45,612 bases of DNA from Clostridia bacterium (GCA_017454525.1 JAFTCT010000088.1:1-45612), one strand, 5' to 3'; positions 36,387 to 45,612 are shown, numbered from the stretch's first letter. Notes: a model not told the origin generated them from the sequence alone. Translations and numbers: made by a program.

Positions 36387-37520
36387 TCATCCGATCCTGC
36401 CGCCGAGGATCGGGACGTACTTTTTATAGAACTCGGTATATCTGCCCTCATCCAGCGCATCGCGGATCTTCTGCATCAGTTCATTGTAGAAATACAGATT
36501 GTGAAGAACGGCGAGACGCATACCGAGCATTTCTTTCGCCTTGAAAAGATGGCGGATGTAGGCGCGGCTGTAGTATCTGCAGGCGGGGCATCCGCAGTCG
36601 GGATCTATGGGTCGCGGATCGCTGTAGAACGATTCGTTGAGCAGCGTCATTTTTCCCTTCCAGGTGAACAGATTGCCGTGCCGCGCGTTGCGGCTGGGCA
36701 TCACGCAGTCGAAAAAATCGACGCCCCGGTATACCGCTTCGAGGATATTGACCGGCGTGCCGACGCCCATCAGGTAACGCGGCTTGTCGGCGGGCGCGTA
36801 GGGCTCGACCGTTTCAATGGTCTCATACATCTCCTCGGCGCTTTCTCCCACCGCGAGACCGCCGATCGCATAGCCGTCAAGGTCGAGCTCCGCGATCTTC
36901 TGCATATGTTCGATGCGCAGATCCTTGTAGGTGCTTCCCTGATTGATGCCGAACAGCATCTGTTTCTTGTTGATCGTGGACGGCAGAGAATTCAGCCGCG
37001 CCAGTTCGTCCTTACAGCGCAGAAGCCATCTGTAGGTCCGGTCGCAGGATCTTTTGACGTACGGGTATTCCGCGGGATTCTCGACGCATTCGTCGAACGC
37101 CATCGCGATCGTCGAAGCGAGGTGAGACTGGATCTGCATCGACTGCTCCGGTCCCATAAAGATTTTTTTACCGTCGATATGCGACTGGAAATACACGCCC
37201 TCCTCCTTGATCCTGCGCAGTTTTGCAAGCGAAAAGACCTGAAAACCGCCGGAATCGGTGAGAACGGGTCTGTCCCAGTTGAAGAAGCGGTGAATACCGC
37301 CCAGACGGAAGATCAGCTCGTCTCCCGGACGGATATGCAGATGATAGGTATTGGACAGTTCCACCTGACAGCCGATCTCCTTCAAATCGCGCGTTGAAAC
37401 GCCGCCGCGTATCGCCGCGCTCGTTCCGACGTTCATGAAAACCGGCGTCTGTATCGTGCCGTGCACCGTTTCCATCACGCCTCTTCTTGCTTTTCCTTCG
37501 GTCAAAAGTACTTTGAACAT
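36387..37520 (-). CDS. tgt: tRNA-guanine transglycosylase
   Basis: 377-aa enzyme replacing guanine 34 with preQ1 in tRNAs with GUN anticodons, a step of queuosine synthesis. The substrate pocket DSGGFQVFSL, the YAIGGLAVGE motif, the nucleophile region GVDFFDCVMPSRNARHG and the zinc site CGCPAC with a later His (LAVLHN) are all seen. Length is normal. GGAGAG precedes the ATG. It lies 20 bp after mutL in transcription order. Confidence 0.97.
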   Translation of the reverse strand: MFKVLLTEGKARRGVMETVHGTIQTPVFMNVGTSAAIRGGVSTRDLKEIGCQVELSNTYHLHIRPGDELIFRLGGIHRFFNWDRPVLTDSGGFQVFSLAKLRRIKEEGVYFQSHIDGKKIFMGPEQSMQIQSHLASTIAMAFDECVENPAEYPYVKRSCDRTYRWLLRCKDELARLNSLPSTINKKQMLFGINQGSTYKDLRIEHMQKIAELDLDGYAIGGLAVGESAEEMYETIETVEPYAPADKPRYLMGVGTPVNILEAVYRGVDFFDCVMPSRNARHGNLFTWKGKMTLLNESFYSDPRPIDPDCGCPACRYYSRAYIRHLFKAKEMLGMRLAVLHNLYFYNELMQKIRDALDEGRYTEFYKKYVPILGGRIG

Positions 37521-37539
37521 ATACGCTCTCCGTTGTCCG

Positions 37540-39675
37540 TCAACTTCTCTTGAATTTATGTTCGATGCTGCCCTTGGGGATCTCGAAAGCGACCGGTCTT
37601 CCGTGCGGGCAGTAGCGGATATCCGGCAGCCGCAAAAGCTCGCGGATCAGGTATTCCGCGTGCTCGTCGCCGTCGTTTCTGCCGCCCTTCATCGCCGCTT
37701 TGCAGGACGCGGTGTACAGCGCCCGCTCAAAGCCGTTCTGTCTCGAGACCTCCACGTCTCCCTCCCCGGAAGACAGTTTCGAGAGCATCTCTTCGAAAAC
37801 CGCCAGCGCCGTTTCCTTGTCGACCTGTCCGGGAATACCGGTCAGTTCGACGGTCGAACCGAATTCCTCGGTCGTAAACGTATAGCCCGCCGCCTCAAGC
37901 TCCGGTTTGTACGCGATCGCCGCGTTTCTCTCCTCATAGCCGACGTGCAGCGTTTCGGGGATCAGCAGCAGCTGCGTTGCGCGCGCGTCGGAGCGCGCCA
38001 TGTTCGCTTTCATCTTCTCAAAGAGCAGTCTTTCGTGCGCCGCGTGTTTGTCGATGATCATCAGTTTGTCGCCGATCTGCGCGAGGATATAGGTATCGAA
38101 AGCCACGCCGAGCAGTTTGAAGCCGTCCTCGCCGATCTTCCGGTCGTCTTCGCCGCCGGCGGAAGTCTGAGTGTCCGTACTGACGGCGTTGTCCTTTATG
38201 TCGCCGACGTTCCCCGCATCTTCCGACAGAGGGGCGGCGCCGGTTCTTTGAGTTTCTTTTTCAAACGTCAGCGCTTCTCCCTCAAAGGTCGGCATCCGGA
38301 AGCCGCCTCTTCCCGACGGCGTTCCGGGAATACGGCAAGCGTCGGAAACGGGCGTTCCCGCTTCCGCGGAAGCGCGCTTCGCGGTATCTGCGGGCGCGGC
38401 GGAAGCGCCGTTCGTTCCCGCCTCCGGAGACGGCGCGCTCTCGCGCTCGATCTGTCTGACAAGATCCTCGAAAACAAACGGAAGATCGTCATAAGGCGCT
38501 TTTTTGGCGTCCGTGCCCGTTCCGGGACGGCTCTCGACCGCTTCCGCCGTTTCAGGACGTCTGAAAAACGCGGTCTGTTCGCTCTTTTCGCCGTCAATCC
38601 TGTCGTATACCGGCGCAAACGAGTTGTAAGTCTCGATCGCCTTATGAGAAATATCCTTCTTTTCGAGCTGCATTTCGGGGCGCGTCATATCCGTGAGCAG
38701 CGCATTGCGCACCGCGAGATAAACGGCGTCGAAAATCACTTTTTCATTTGAAAACTTCACTTCAAGCTTCGTCGGATGAACGTTCACGTCGACGAGCGAA
38801 GGGTGGATCACAATATTCAGAACGCAGCAGGGGAATTTCTCGCTTTCCATGAACGAGGAATACGCCTGCTCAACAGCCGCGGTCGCGGTGCGCGATTTGA
38901 CGTAGCGTCCGTTGATGAAGAAATTCTGATAATTCCTGTTTGCGCGAACGTTATCCGGTCTGCCGATATAGCCGAAGACGTCGACCGCTTCGCTTTTTCC
39001 GTTGACCTTAATGAGTTTGTTTGCGAAGTCTCTTCCGAGCAGCGCGTATATCGCGTTAAAGAGTTTTCCGTCTCCCGTCGTTTTCAGCCGCACCGTCGCG
39101 TCGGACTGAAAGGTGAAGGCGATCTCGGGATGCGCCATCGCTTCCTTTTCCACGACCGCGGCGCACGCCATGCCCTCGGACTGGTCGCGCTTCAGGAACT
39201 TTCTGCGCGCGGGAACGTTGGCGAAGAGTTCCTTCACGATGACCGTGGTGCCGTTCTTTGTGCCGACGTCGCCGACCTCGGTGATCCTGCCGCAGTCGCA
39301 GAGGACCTGCGTCCCCGTTTCGTCCGCGGCGCGTTTGGTGACGATCGACATCTGACACACAGAAGAGATCGCCGCAAGCGCTTCGCCGCGGAAGCCGAGC
39401 GTTGTGATCGCGTCGAGATCTTCCGCGTTCCTGATCTTACTGGTCGCGTGGCGCAGAATGCAGATCTCCGCGTCGTCGCGCGACATTCCCTTGCCGTTGT
39501 CGGTCACGCGGACGTAACCGACGCCGCCGCGCCTGATCTCGACCGTGATTTCCTTTGCGCCCGCGTCCACGGCGTTTTCGATCAGTTCCTTGACGACCGA
39601 CGCGGGTCTGTCGACAACTTCGCCCGCCGCGATCAGATTGGCAACGGAAAAGTCGAGAATATTGATGGTCTGCAC
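37540..39675 (-). CDS. mutL: DNA mismatch repair protein MutL
   Basis: 711-aa GHKL ATPase. The N-terminal ATPase motifs are ELIENAVDAGAKEI, DNGKGMS and TLGFRGEALAAISS (residues about 30-110). A variable linker spans about 340-510. The C-terminal endonuclease domain has DKHAAHERLLFE (the metal-binding DQHAxxE-like motif, with Lys for Gln) and CPHGRP near the end. MutL with this motif nicks DNA, as in most bacteria lacking MutH. Start is GTG at 39675 with GGAGGG upstream. Confidence 0.97.
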   Translation of the reverse strand: MQTINILDFSVANLIAAGEVVDRPASVVKELIENAVDAGAKEITVEIRRGGVGYVRVTDNGKGMSRDDAEICILRHATSKIRNAEDLDAITTLGFRGEALAAISSVCQMSIVTKRAADETGTQVLCDCGRITEVGDVGTKNGTTVIVKELFANVPARRKFLKRDQSEGMACAAVVEKEAMAHPEIAFTFQSDATVRLKTTGDGKLFNAIYALLGRDFANKLIKVNGKSEAVDVFGYIGRPDNVRANRNYQNFFINGRYVKSRTATAAVEQAYSSFMESEKFPCCVLNIVIHPSLVDVNVHPTKLEVKFSNEKVIFDAVYLAVRNALLTDMTRPEMQLEKKDISHKAIETYNSFAPVYDRIDGEKSEQTAFFRRPETAEAVESRPGTGTDAKKAPYDDLPFVFEDLVRQIERESAPSPEAGTNGASAAPADTAKRASAEAGTPVSDACRIPGTPSGRGGFRMPTFEGEALTFEKETQRTGAAPLSEDAGNVGDIKDNAVSTDTQTSAGGEDDRKIGEDGFKLLGVAFDTYILAQIGDKLMIIDKHAAHERLLFEKMKANMARSDARATQLLLIPETLHVGYEERNAAIAYKPELEAAGYTFTTEEFGSTVELTGIPGQVDKETALAVFEEMLSKLSSGEGDVEVSRQNGFERALYTASCKAAMKGGRNDGDEHAEYLIRELLRLPDIRYCPHGRPVAFEIPKGSIEHKFKRS

Positions 39676-39712
39676 AGTGCGTCCCTCCTTTCGACAGATT
39701 GCCCGGCAGCCG

Positions 39713-42292
39713 TCAGCCGAGCATTTTTTTCAGTTCATAGAGGATCGTCAGACTCTCGAGCGGCGTCAGCATATCGGTCTGCAGAGACCGGATCTTTTCG
39801 CAAACGCTGTTTTCGAGATAATTGTCGATCGTCATATTGTCGCTTTCCTTCGTTTCGGGCGCTTTGACGGAGACGCCCTTCTCTTCAAGTTCCTTTAACG
39901 CCGTGCGCGCGTCCTTGATCACTTCGGCGGGCACGCCGGCGAGCTTGGCGACTTCGATGCCGTAACTGTCGTCCGCGGCGCCCGGCAGGATCTTGCGCAG
40001 AAAAACGAGCGTATCGCCCTTTTTCTTTGCGGCGATATGACAGTTCACGATCCCTTTTTCGGGCGACGCCATCGCCGTCAGTTCGTGATAATGCGTAGCG
40101 AAGAGCGTTTTGGCGCCCAGTTTCTTCGAAGCCGTATAATCTGCGACGGCTTTGGCGATAGACATGCCGTCATAGGTGGACGTTCCTCTTCCGATCTCAT
40201 CGTAGATGATCAGGGACCGTTTCGTCGCGTTCTTCAGAATCGCCGCGACCTCGTTCATCTCAAGCATGAACGTCGACGTTCCGGACGAGAGGTCGTCTGA
40301 CGCGCCGATCCTTGTGAAGAGCTTGTCCACGATGCCGATCTGCGCTTCGGACGCGGGAACGAACGATCCGATCTGCGCCATCAGCGTGATTAGCGCGACC
40401 TGACGCATATAAGTCGATTTGCCCGCCATGTTGGGGCCGGTGATGATGAGCAGTTTATTGTAGCGGGTGTCGAGACGCGTATCGTTCGGCACGAACGCGG
40501 CGTCGCGCATGAATTTTTCAACGACGGGGTGTCTGCCGTCCTTGATCACGATCTCGTCCCCGTAGGTCACCTCGGGACAAACGTACCCGTTATCGGCGGC
40601 GACGGAAGACAACGAGGCGTAAACGTCGATCTCCGCGATGAAAGCCGCGGCGGCGCGCAGTTTATCAAGCTGCTCCGTCAATTTTGCGCAGAACCCGCCG
40701 AACAGTTCGAGTTCAAGAGCCGCGTCCTTATCCGCGGCGCTGAGGATCGTCGTTTCAAGTTGTTTCAGTTCCTCCGTGATATAGCGCTCGCCCGTCGTCA
40801 GCGTCTGGCGGCGGATATAGTCGGCGGGTAAGGTGATCGCGCTGTTCGCCGCCTTGGAGATCTCGATGTAATAGCCGAAGACCTTGGTATAGCCGACCCT
40901 GACGTTCTTCGTGCCGAGGCGCTCCTTTTCGCGCTCCTCGATTTTTTTGAGCAGCGCGCCGCTGTTATACATGATATCCCGGCAGCGGTCGACCTCCGCG
41001 CTGTATCCCTCTTTGATGAATCCGCCCTCGCGGATCGAAAAGGGCGGATCGTCCTTGATCCCGCTGTCAAGAAGTCCGCACAGGTCGATAAGCGGATCAA
41101 GATGCCCGTACAGATCCTTCAGCGCCTCGCTCTCGCAGCCCGCGATCAGCGCGCGAAGCTGCGGAAGCAGTTTGAGCGTATTCGCGATCGCGCGCAGTTC
41201 CTTGCCGCCCGCGGTCCCGCAGCAGACCCTGGTCATCAATCGTTCAAGATCTCCTGCGCCCGACAGCACCTCCTGAAGTTCGGAGCGCAGGATATAGTTG
41301 TCATAGAGTTCCGCGACGGCGCCCTGCCGCCGGAGGATCTTTCTCTGATTGACGAGCGGCTGTTCGATAAACTGTCTGAGCAGTCTTCCGCCGACAGCCG
41401 TCTTCGTGCGGTCGAGCACCCACAGAAGACTTCCCTTCTTCTCTCCGTCGCGCATCGCCCGGCAGAGTTCGAGATTCCGGCGCGTGCTGCTGTCCATGGA
41501 AAGGTACTGACCTTCCCTGTAGATGTTGACGTTCTTTGCGCGGAAAACGCTCGAACAGAGCGACCCCGCGATATAAGACACCAATCCGCCGATCGCGGTG
41601 ATGACCGGATAGTCCTCGTCGGGATACTGCGACGTATTCCCGATGAATTTGGAGAACGCCGGAATCGCGGTCTCCCTGTCGAAGCAGGGCATCCGGTCGT
41701 ACACCTTCGCGTGGAGGCGGTCCCGGACATAATCCCGGATCTCCCCGCACGAGTCGCAGGAAACGTTGAATATCACTTCGCGCGGCGTGTACACCGCGAG
41801 TTCGTTGACGATCCTGTCGGCGCAATCCGAACTGAAGCAGGTGCCGTTGACGTCTCCCGTCGATACGTCGATCGCCGCAAGCGCCGTCACGCCGTCAAGA
41901 ATACAGATCCCGCAGATATAGTTGTGTTCGTTCTCGTTGAGCTGGGTATTGTCGGTGACCGTTCCGGGCGTCACGATGCGCACGACGTCGCGCTTTACCA
42001 GCCCCTGCGCGAGTTTCGGATCCTCGACCTGTTCGCAAATAACGATCTTATACCCTTTCCCGACCAGTTTCCCGATATATCCGTCCGCCGCGTGATAGGG
42101 TACGCCGCACATCGGCGCGCGCTCCTCAAGACCGCAGTCGCGCCCCGTGAGGGTCAGTTCCAACTCCTTCGACGCCGTTTTGGCGTCGTCAAAAAACATC
42201 TCGTAAAAGTCTCCGAGACGGTAAAAAATCAGGGCGTCAGGATATTGTTTCTTGATCTCCTGATACTGCTGCATCATCGGTGAGAGTGCCAT
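39713..42292 (-). CDS. mutS: DNA mismatch repair protein MutS
   Basis: 859-aa mismatch recognition ATPase. The N-terminal mismatch-binding part has IFYRLGDFYEMFFDDA with the Phe-x-Glu motif that stacks on mispaired bases. The ATPase domain has Walker A GPNMAGKST, then DDLSSGTSTFMLEMNE and IIYDEIGRGTSTYDG. The C-terminus ends in a short helical region of about 60 residues. GGAGAG precedes the ATG. It is followed by mutL 37 bp downstream, so both are probably made together. Confidence 0.98.
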   Translation of the reverse strand: MALSPMMQQYQEIKKQYPDALIFYRLGDFYEMFFDDAKTASKELELTLTGRDCGLEERAPMCGVPYHAADGYIGKLVGKGYKIVICEQVEDPKLAQGLVKRDVVRIVTPGTVTDNTQLNENEHNYICGICILDGVTALAAIDVSTGDVNGTCFSSDCADRIVNELAVYTPREVIFNVSCDSCGEIRDYVRDRLHAKVYDRMPCFDRETAIPAFSKFIGNTSQYPDEDYPVITAIGGLVSYIAGSLCSSVFRAKNVNIYREGQYLSMDSSTRRNLELCRAMRDGEKKGSLLWVLDRTKTAVGGRLLRQFIEQPLVNQRKILRRQGAVAELYDNYILRSELQEVLSGAGDLERLMTRVCCGTAGGKELRAIANTLKLLPQLRALIAGCESEALKDLYGHLDPLIDLCGLLDSGIKDDPPFSIREGGFIKEGYSAEVDRCRDIMYNSGALLKKIEEREKERLGTKNVRVGYTKVFGYYIEISKAANSAITLPADYIRRQTLTTGERYITEELKQLETTILSAADKDAALELELFGGFCAKLTEQLDKLRAAAAFIAEIDVYASLSSVAADNGYVCPEVTYGDEIVIKDGRHPVVEKFMRDAAFVPNDTRLDTRYNKLLIITGPNMAGKSTYMRQVALITLMAQIGSFVPASEAQIGIVDKLFTRIGASDDLSSGTSTFMLEMNEVAAILKNATKRSLIIYDEIGRGTSTYDGMSIAKAVADYTASKKLGAKTLFATHYHELTAMASPEKGIVNCHIAAKKKGDTLVFLRKILPGAADDSYGIEVAKLAGVPAEVIKDARTALKELEEKGVSVKAPETKESDNMTIDNYLENSVCEKIRSLQTDMLTPLESLTILYELKKMLG

Positions 42293-42334
42293 ATTCTCAT
42301 CTCTCCTGCGTTTTTTTGCTTTGCGGCTGCGAAT

Positions 42335-42718
42335 TCAATGACATCCTCCGCAGGTCGAGCAGTCGTGCGTGCATCCTGCGGGCGTGCCGTTGACCTGCGC
42401 CATGATGATCGTGGTGATCCTGTCCGTCAGCACGCCCAGTTCCTTCTGCGCCTGCTCGTAGGACTTGTATACCTCTGTTTCAAGGACCTGATCGTAGATT
42501 TCCGACAGTCTTGCCTGAATACCTTCGATCAGCGCGGCGTCTGCGTCCCTGTCGGCGGCAAGAGAGGCGAGCGCCTTCTGCTGTACGTCGAATTCCGTTG
42601 TGAGCGCAACGATCTTTTCGTCCTCTTCATACGCCTTTTTTGCCGCTTCGAGGCGTTTTCCTTCATCGCTTTCCCTGATCGCAAGACCGAGAAGTCTTGC
42701 CATTTCAAACATTTCCAT
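42335..42718 (-). CDS. YlbF-family protein with cysteine-rich tail
   Basis: 127-aa, mostly helical. EMARLLGLAIRESDEGKRLE and the following helices match the YlbF/YmcA family, which in Bacillus works with YaaT and RNase Y in RNA maturation. The last 15 residues (PAGCTHDCSTCGGCH) hold four Cys and two His, suited to binding an iron-sulfur cluster or metal, as reported for the Bacillus complex. Located between miaB and mutS. Confidence 0.85.
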   Translation of the reverse strand: MEMFEMARLLGLAIRESDEGKRLEAAKKAYEEDEKIVALTTEFDVQQKALASLAADRDADAALIEGIQARLSEIYDQVLETEVYKSYEQAQKELGVLTDRITTIIMAQVNGTPAGCTHDCSTCGGCH

Positions 42719-42735
42719 TATTGCGTCCCTTCATT

Positions 42736-44151
42736 TCAATTCTTTTTCAGTTCGCCGAACAGCGCAAAGGTTTCGGTCTTCGTGATGAGAACGTCGGCGT
42801 ACGTACCGATCAGCGCGTCGTCGCCCTCAAAATGCACGAGTCGGTTCTTTTCACTTCTTCCGGTGAGTTTCGTTTCGTCGGTTTTGCTTCGTCCCTCCAC
42901 CAGAACGCGAAGAAGCGTGCCGGTATAATCCTTATTCTTCCGGTTCGAGATCTCCATCTGCCGGTCGATCAGCCGCGCAAAGCGCTCCCGTGAAACCTCC
43001 GGGGGGATCTGATCGGGCATCGACGCGGCGGGCGTACCGACGCGCCGGGAGTAAATGAACGAATAGATATTGTCGTATTCCGCCTTCCCGAGCACTTCGA
43101 GCGTCTTTTGAAAATCCTCTTCCGTTTCTCCGGGAAAACCGACGATGATATCGCTCGTCAGCGCGATATCGGGCATTTTCTTCCGCATATAGTCCACAAG
43201 ACCGAGATAGTGTTCCGCCGTGTAATGCCGGTTCATCAGACTTAATATCCGGTCCGAGCCCGACTGGAGCGGCAGGTGGAACGCCTTCGCGATCTTTTGG
43301 TTCTCCGCCATCACGTCGATCAGTTCCTTCGTCGCGTCCTTGGGATGACTGGTCATGAACCGTACCGTGAAATCCCCCTCGAGCGCGCAGATCCGGTCGA
43401 GAAGTTCGGCGAAACTGACGGGCGACGGAAGATCTTTACCGTAGGAGTTCACGTTCTGCCCGAGGAGCGTGATCTCCTTCACGCCGTCCTTGACAAGCAA
43501 GCGGACCTCCTCAAGGATCGCGTCGGGCTCCCTGCTCCGCTCTCTCCCGCGCACGTAAGGAACGATGCAGTATGTACAGAAATTGTTGCAGCCGTACATG
43601 ATCGACACCCACGCTTTGAAGCGGCTCTCTCTTGCGACCGGAAGCCCCTCGGCGATATTCCCCTCGCTGTCGTCAAGGCAGAACTGTCTCTTCCCGCTCC
43701 TGATCTTCGTATAAAGGATCTCCGGAAACTTGTAAAGCATGGACGTACCGAAAACGAAATCGACGTAGGGATATTTATTCTTCACGTCCTCTTTTCTGTG
43801 CTCCTGCGATACCATGCAGCCGCACATACCGATCAGCAGATCCCTGTTCTTTTCCTTGAGATGCTTATACTGTCCGGTGATCGACAGCGCCTTGAGTTCG
43901 GCGTGCTCCCGGACGGCGCAGGTGTTCACAAGGATCAGATCGCTTGCCTGCTCGTTTTCGGTGAGTATATACCCCATTTTCACAAGCATTCCGGCAAGTC
44001 GCTCGGAATCCGCTTCGTTCTGCTGACAGCCGTAGGTCTTCACAGTCGCGTACTTTTCTTTTCCCTCGTTGAGGCGCGCGACCGCCTGCATGAAATTAAA
44101 CTGTTTTGCGATCTCGTCCTGCGGGATCAGCACTTTCTCTCGCTGTATCAT
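42736..44151 (-). CDS. miaB: tRNA methylthiotransferase MiaB
   Basis: 471-aa radical SAM enzyme adding a methylthio group to i6A37 of tRNA. The N-terminal domain has YGCQQNEADSERLAG, the radical SAM site is GCNNFCTYCIVPYVRGRE, and a TRAM domain ends the protein. An in-frame ATG at 44217 would lie upstream of the predicted transcription start (about 44199), so I chose ATG at 44151, preceded by AAGAGAAG. It is first in the run miaB-ylbF-mutS-mutL-tgt-NERD-MATE-radical SAM. Confidence 0.95.
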   Translation of the reverse strand: MIQREKVLIPQDEIAKQFNFMQAVARLNEGKEKYATVKTYGCQQNEADSERLAGMLVKMGYILTENEQASDLILVNTCAVREHAELKALSITGQYKHLKEKNRDLLIGMCGCMVSQEHRKEDVKNKYPYVDFVFGTSMLYKFPEILYTKIRSGKRQFCLDDSEGNIAEGLPVARESRFKAWVSIMYGCNNFCTYCIVPYVRGRERSREPDAILEEVRLLVKDGVKEITLLGQNVNSYGKDLPSPVSFAELLDRICALEGDFTVRFMTSHPKDATKELIDVMAENQKIAKAFHLPLQSGSDRILSLMNRHYTAEHYLGLVDYMRKKMPDIALTSDIIVGFPGETEEDFQKTLEVLGKAEYDNIYSFIYSRRVGTPAASMPDQIPPEVSRERFARLIDRQMEISNRKNKDYTGTLLRVLVEGRSKTDETKLTGRSEKNRLVHFEGDDALIGTYADVLITKTETFALFGELKKN

Positions 44152-44205
44152 CTGACTTCTCTTTCGTGATCGTTCGCATCTCGGGCACATAAATCCACAA
44201 ATTAT

Positions 44206-44234
44206 ATTATAGCACAATTTTATCGGATTTGCAA
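44206..44234 (-). promoter_or_regulatory. Promoter of the miaB-mutS-mutL operon
   Basis: On the minus strand, TTGCAA (44229-44234) and consensus TATAAT (44206-44211) with a 17-bp spacer. It lies between repeat copy 2 and miaB and fixes the likely miaB start codon. Confidence 0.92.
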
Positions 44235-44324
44235 CACAATTTTTACGTTGACGGCGGAAAACGCCTTATCGCCTTATCGACGCGCGTCAGCGGAAAAGGG
44301 GCTGTAAAAATAGTCCCATACAAA

Positions 44325-44576
44325 GGGGGTGTTTCATTTGGCGTATTTGCGCCAAATGAAACACCCCCGTCGACGTTTTGCTCCTCGGCTCACGCCTCGG
44401 TTTTGTCATATTGTCAGACAATAAGCGTTCGCCTGTCCGGACAAAACCGCAAAAGTCGCGCAAAACGGACGGGATCCCGACCATCCGTTTTGCGGGGGGC
44501 TGCTCATTTGCAGGCAAATGAAACAGCCCCGTCGACGTTTTGCTCCTCGGCTCACGCCTCGGTTTTGTCATATTGT
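44325..44576. repeat. Modular hairpin repeat, copy 2 (inverted, extended)
   Basis: Bases 44325-44530 are the inverted counterpart of 1083-1286. The first hairpin, 44325-44368, is a perfect 19-bp stem with loop TATTTG; the last, 44496-44530, carries GGGGCTG and CAGCCCC arms. An extra module, 44531-44576 (GTCGACGTTTTGCTCCTCGG and onward), is a direct repeat of 44369-44414, so this copy has one more module than copy 1. It runs into the stop codon of the sensor kinase, whose TAA begins at its last base. The rest of 44218-44324 shows nothing beyond the miaB promoter. Confidence 0.88.
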
Positions 44577-45612
44577 TATTGTATGTCCGGGGTCGGGATC
44601 GTTATTTTCACCAACGTCCCGCCGCCGTCGCGCGGCGCGATAGTCATTTTGCCGTTGCACGTCATTTTAAGCCGCTCTTTTATATTGTTCAAAGCGATAT
44701 GAGGGTCGTTGTCATCGGCATGTCCGGCCGGATCGAAGCCGACCCCGTCATCTTCAACAATGATCTCGACGGCATTATTCGTGTGTCTTGTAACGATAGT
44801 AATGTGGATCGGGTCATTGCTTGATTTCATACCGTGTTTTACGGCGTTCTCCACGATGGGCTGCAGCGTCAGCGGAGGCACGCGGAAGGATCTGTACGGC
44901 GTATTGAAGTCAACAAAGAGGGTGTCTTCAAACTGCGCCTGCTCGACCGCGAGGTAGGCGCGGGTATGCTCGAGTTCGTCACTGAACGGTACGGGCTCCT
45001 CGCTTGCGATGGCGGCGAAGTTCTTCCGCAGGTAAGAGGTGAAATCCAACGTGACCTTCTTTGCTTTTTGGGGGTCCTGATCACAGAGATAATATATGCC
45101 CATCATCGTATTGAAGATGAAATGAGGCCGCATCTGAAGCACCATGATCCCGGCGCGCTGATGGGCGATCTTATACTCCTTACGGATATGGCTATCCATA
45201 TTATCCGAGAGGATCAGAACGAACGATATAAGCGCGAAAAGCGCCATACCGATCACGATCGGCGCTTCAACGTAATAGAACAAATGAGTCAGTATCATCG
45301 CAGTCATGTACAGTAAGTAGATAAGAAGAGCGATAAAATTCTTTCTCGGGAGCTTTTTTACTCTGTAGAACAAACCCGTCGTATTGAGGATCATACACAC
45401 CGCAAGGGGCGTCATCCACAACGCCCATAACGGACCCCGGATAAACTGATTGTCGGGCGTTACGTAGTAGAAGACGTCCGTGAACTGAGCGGCCGCCAGC
45501 ATAATGAAGTACAAGCTGAGAAGCGTTGTCACCAGCCAAAACAGCACGCTGTTTTTTATCTTATCGCCGCTGTAATGAAGAAGAAAGAGCGTAGGCGCAT
45601 ATATCGGCGTCG
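44576..45612 (-). CDS. LytS/YehU-type sensor histidine kinase, 5' end outside window
   Basis: At least 345 aa are visible. The frame is open to the window edge, so the start is not seen; an internal GTG at 45547 is not the likely start. Several N-terminal helices (LFWLVTTLLSLYFIML, PLWALWMTPLAVCMIL, FIALLIYLLYMTAMIL, VIGMALFALISFVLIL) precede the His_kinase domain with phosphoacceptor His in QMRPHFIFN. The ATPase part has PLTLQPIVENAVKHG and VEDDGVGFDP. Kinases of this type usually pair with LytTR-type regulators; none is in view. Its stop codon lies in the hairpin repeat. Confidence 0.93.
   Translation of the reverse strand, partial: TPIYAPTLFLLHYSGDKIKNSVLFWLVTTLLSLYFIMLAAAQFTDVFYYVTPDNQFIRGPLWALWMTPLAVCMILNTTGLFYRVKKLPRKNFIALLIYLLYMTAMILTHLFYYVEAPIVIGMALFALISFVLILSDNMDSHIRKEYKIAHQRAGIMVLQMRPHFIFNTMMGIYYLCDQDPQKAKKVTLDFTSYLRKNFAAIASEEPVPFSDELEHTRAYLAVEQAQFEDTLFVDFNTPYRSFRVPPLTLQPIVENAVKHGMKSSNDPIHITIVTRHTNNAVEIIVEDDGVGFDPAGHADDNDPHIALNNIKERLKMTCNGKMTIAPRDGGGTLVKITIPTPDIQ

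Noticed and set aside
41102..42283. 393-codon open frame antisense to mutS
   Set aside because: It is the complement of a conserved gene and carries no family motif.

Overview
The window looks like chromosomal DNA from an anaerobic, spore-forming-lineage member of the Clostridia (Bacillota), probably an uncultured gut type. The evidence is an Rnf complex in the clostridial order CDGEAB, a SpoIIIAH-like protein, a YtvI-like sporulation membrane protein, a split transketolase, a YlbF-family protein next to mutS, and sigma-A-type promoters with 17-bp spacers. Base composition is moderately GC-rich, so many long antisense open frames are artefacts. No phage, transposase, CRISPR array or rRNA was seen.

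Layout. 1-1288: a duplicated 67-bp block, a glycerophosphodiester phosphodiesterase, and the first copy of a roughly 205-bp modular hairpin repeat abutting the stop codon of a response regulator whose receiver domain is atypical. 2290-10421 (+): rnfCDGEAB, a phosphopantetheinyl transferase, a lipid-anchored barnase-type RNase with its barstar inhibitor, and proS, with no obvious internal terminator. 10484-11612: a small lipoprotein (-), about 500 bp of noncoding hairpin repeats, and tRNA-Arg(ACG) with promoter and terminator. 11895-13606 (+): spoIIIAH, then a SecB-like protein overlapping a NUDIX hydrolase. 13683-24282 (-): the complete F1Fo ATP synthase operon (atpZ-I-B-E-F-H-A-G-D-C), then an MscS channel, YtvI and a lipid kinase. 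24906-26707 (+): the two transketolase halves.

26875-32762 (+) is the most striking locus. An ECF sigma factor, preceded by an ECF-type AAC-N16-CGTCT promoter, overlaps by 4 bp a 1774-residue protein. That protein has a short cytoplasmic head, one membrane helix, and a giant extracellular region resembling alpha-2-macroglobulin without the usual thioester motif. I infer a surface-stress or protease-sensing transmembrane anti-sigma system.

32879-33244 is a strongly expressed YegP-like protein. 33330-44151 (-) is a compact run, read in transcription order: miaB, ylbF-like, mutS, mutL, tgt, NERD protein, MATE transporter, radical SAM/SPASM protein. The window ends with the second, inverted copy of the hairpin repeat, which abuts the stop codon of a LytS-type sensor kinase truncated by the window edge.

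Bioenergetics. The ATP synthase c subunit carries a glutamate in helix 1 as well as the ETTGIY motif in helix 2. This is the two-carboxylate Na+-binding pattern known from Fusobacterium, so the Rnf complex and ATP synthase probably share a sodium circuit. The epsilon subunit lacks its C-terminal helical domain.
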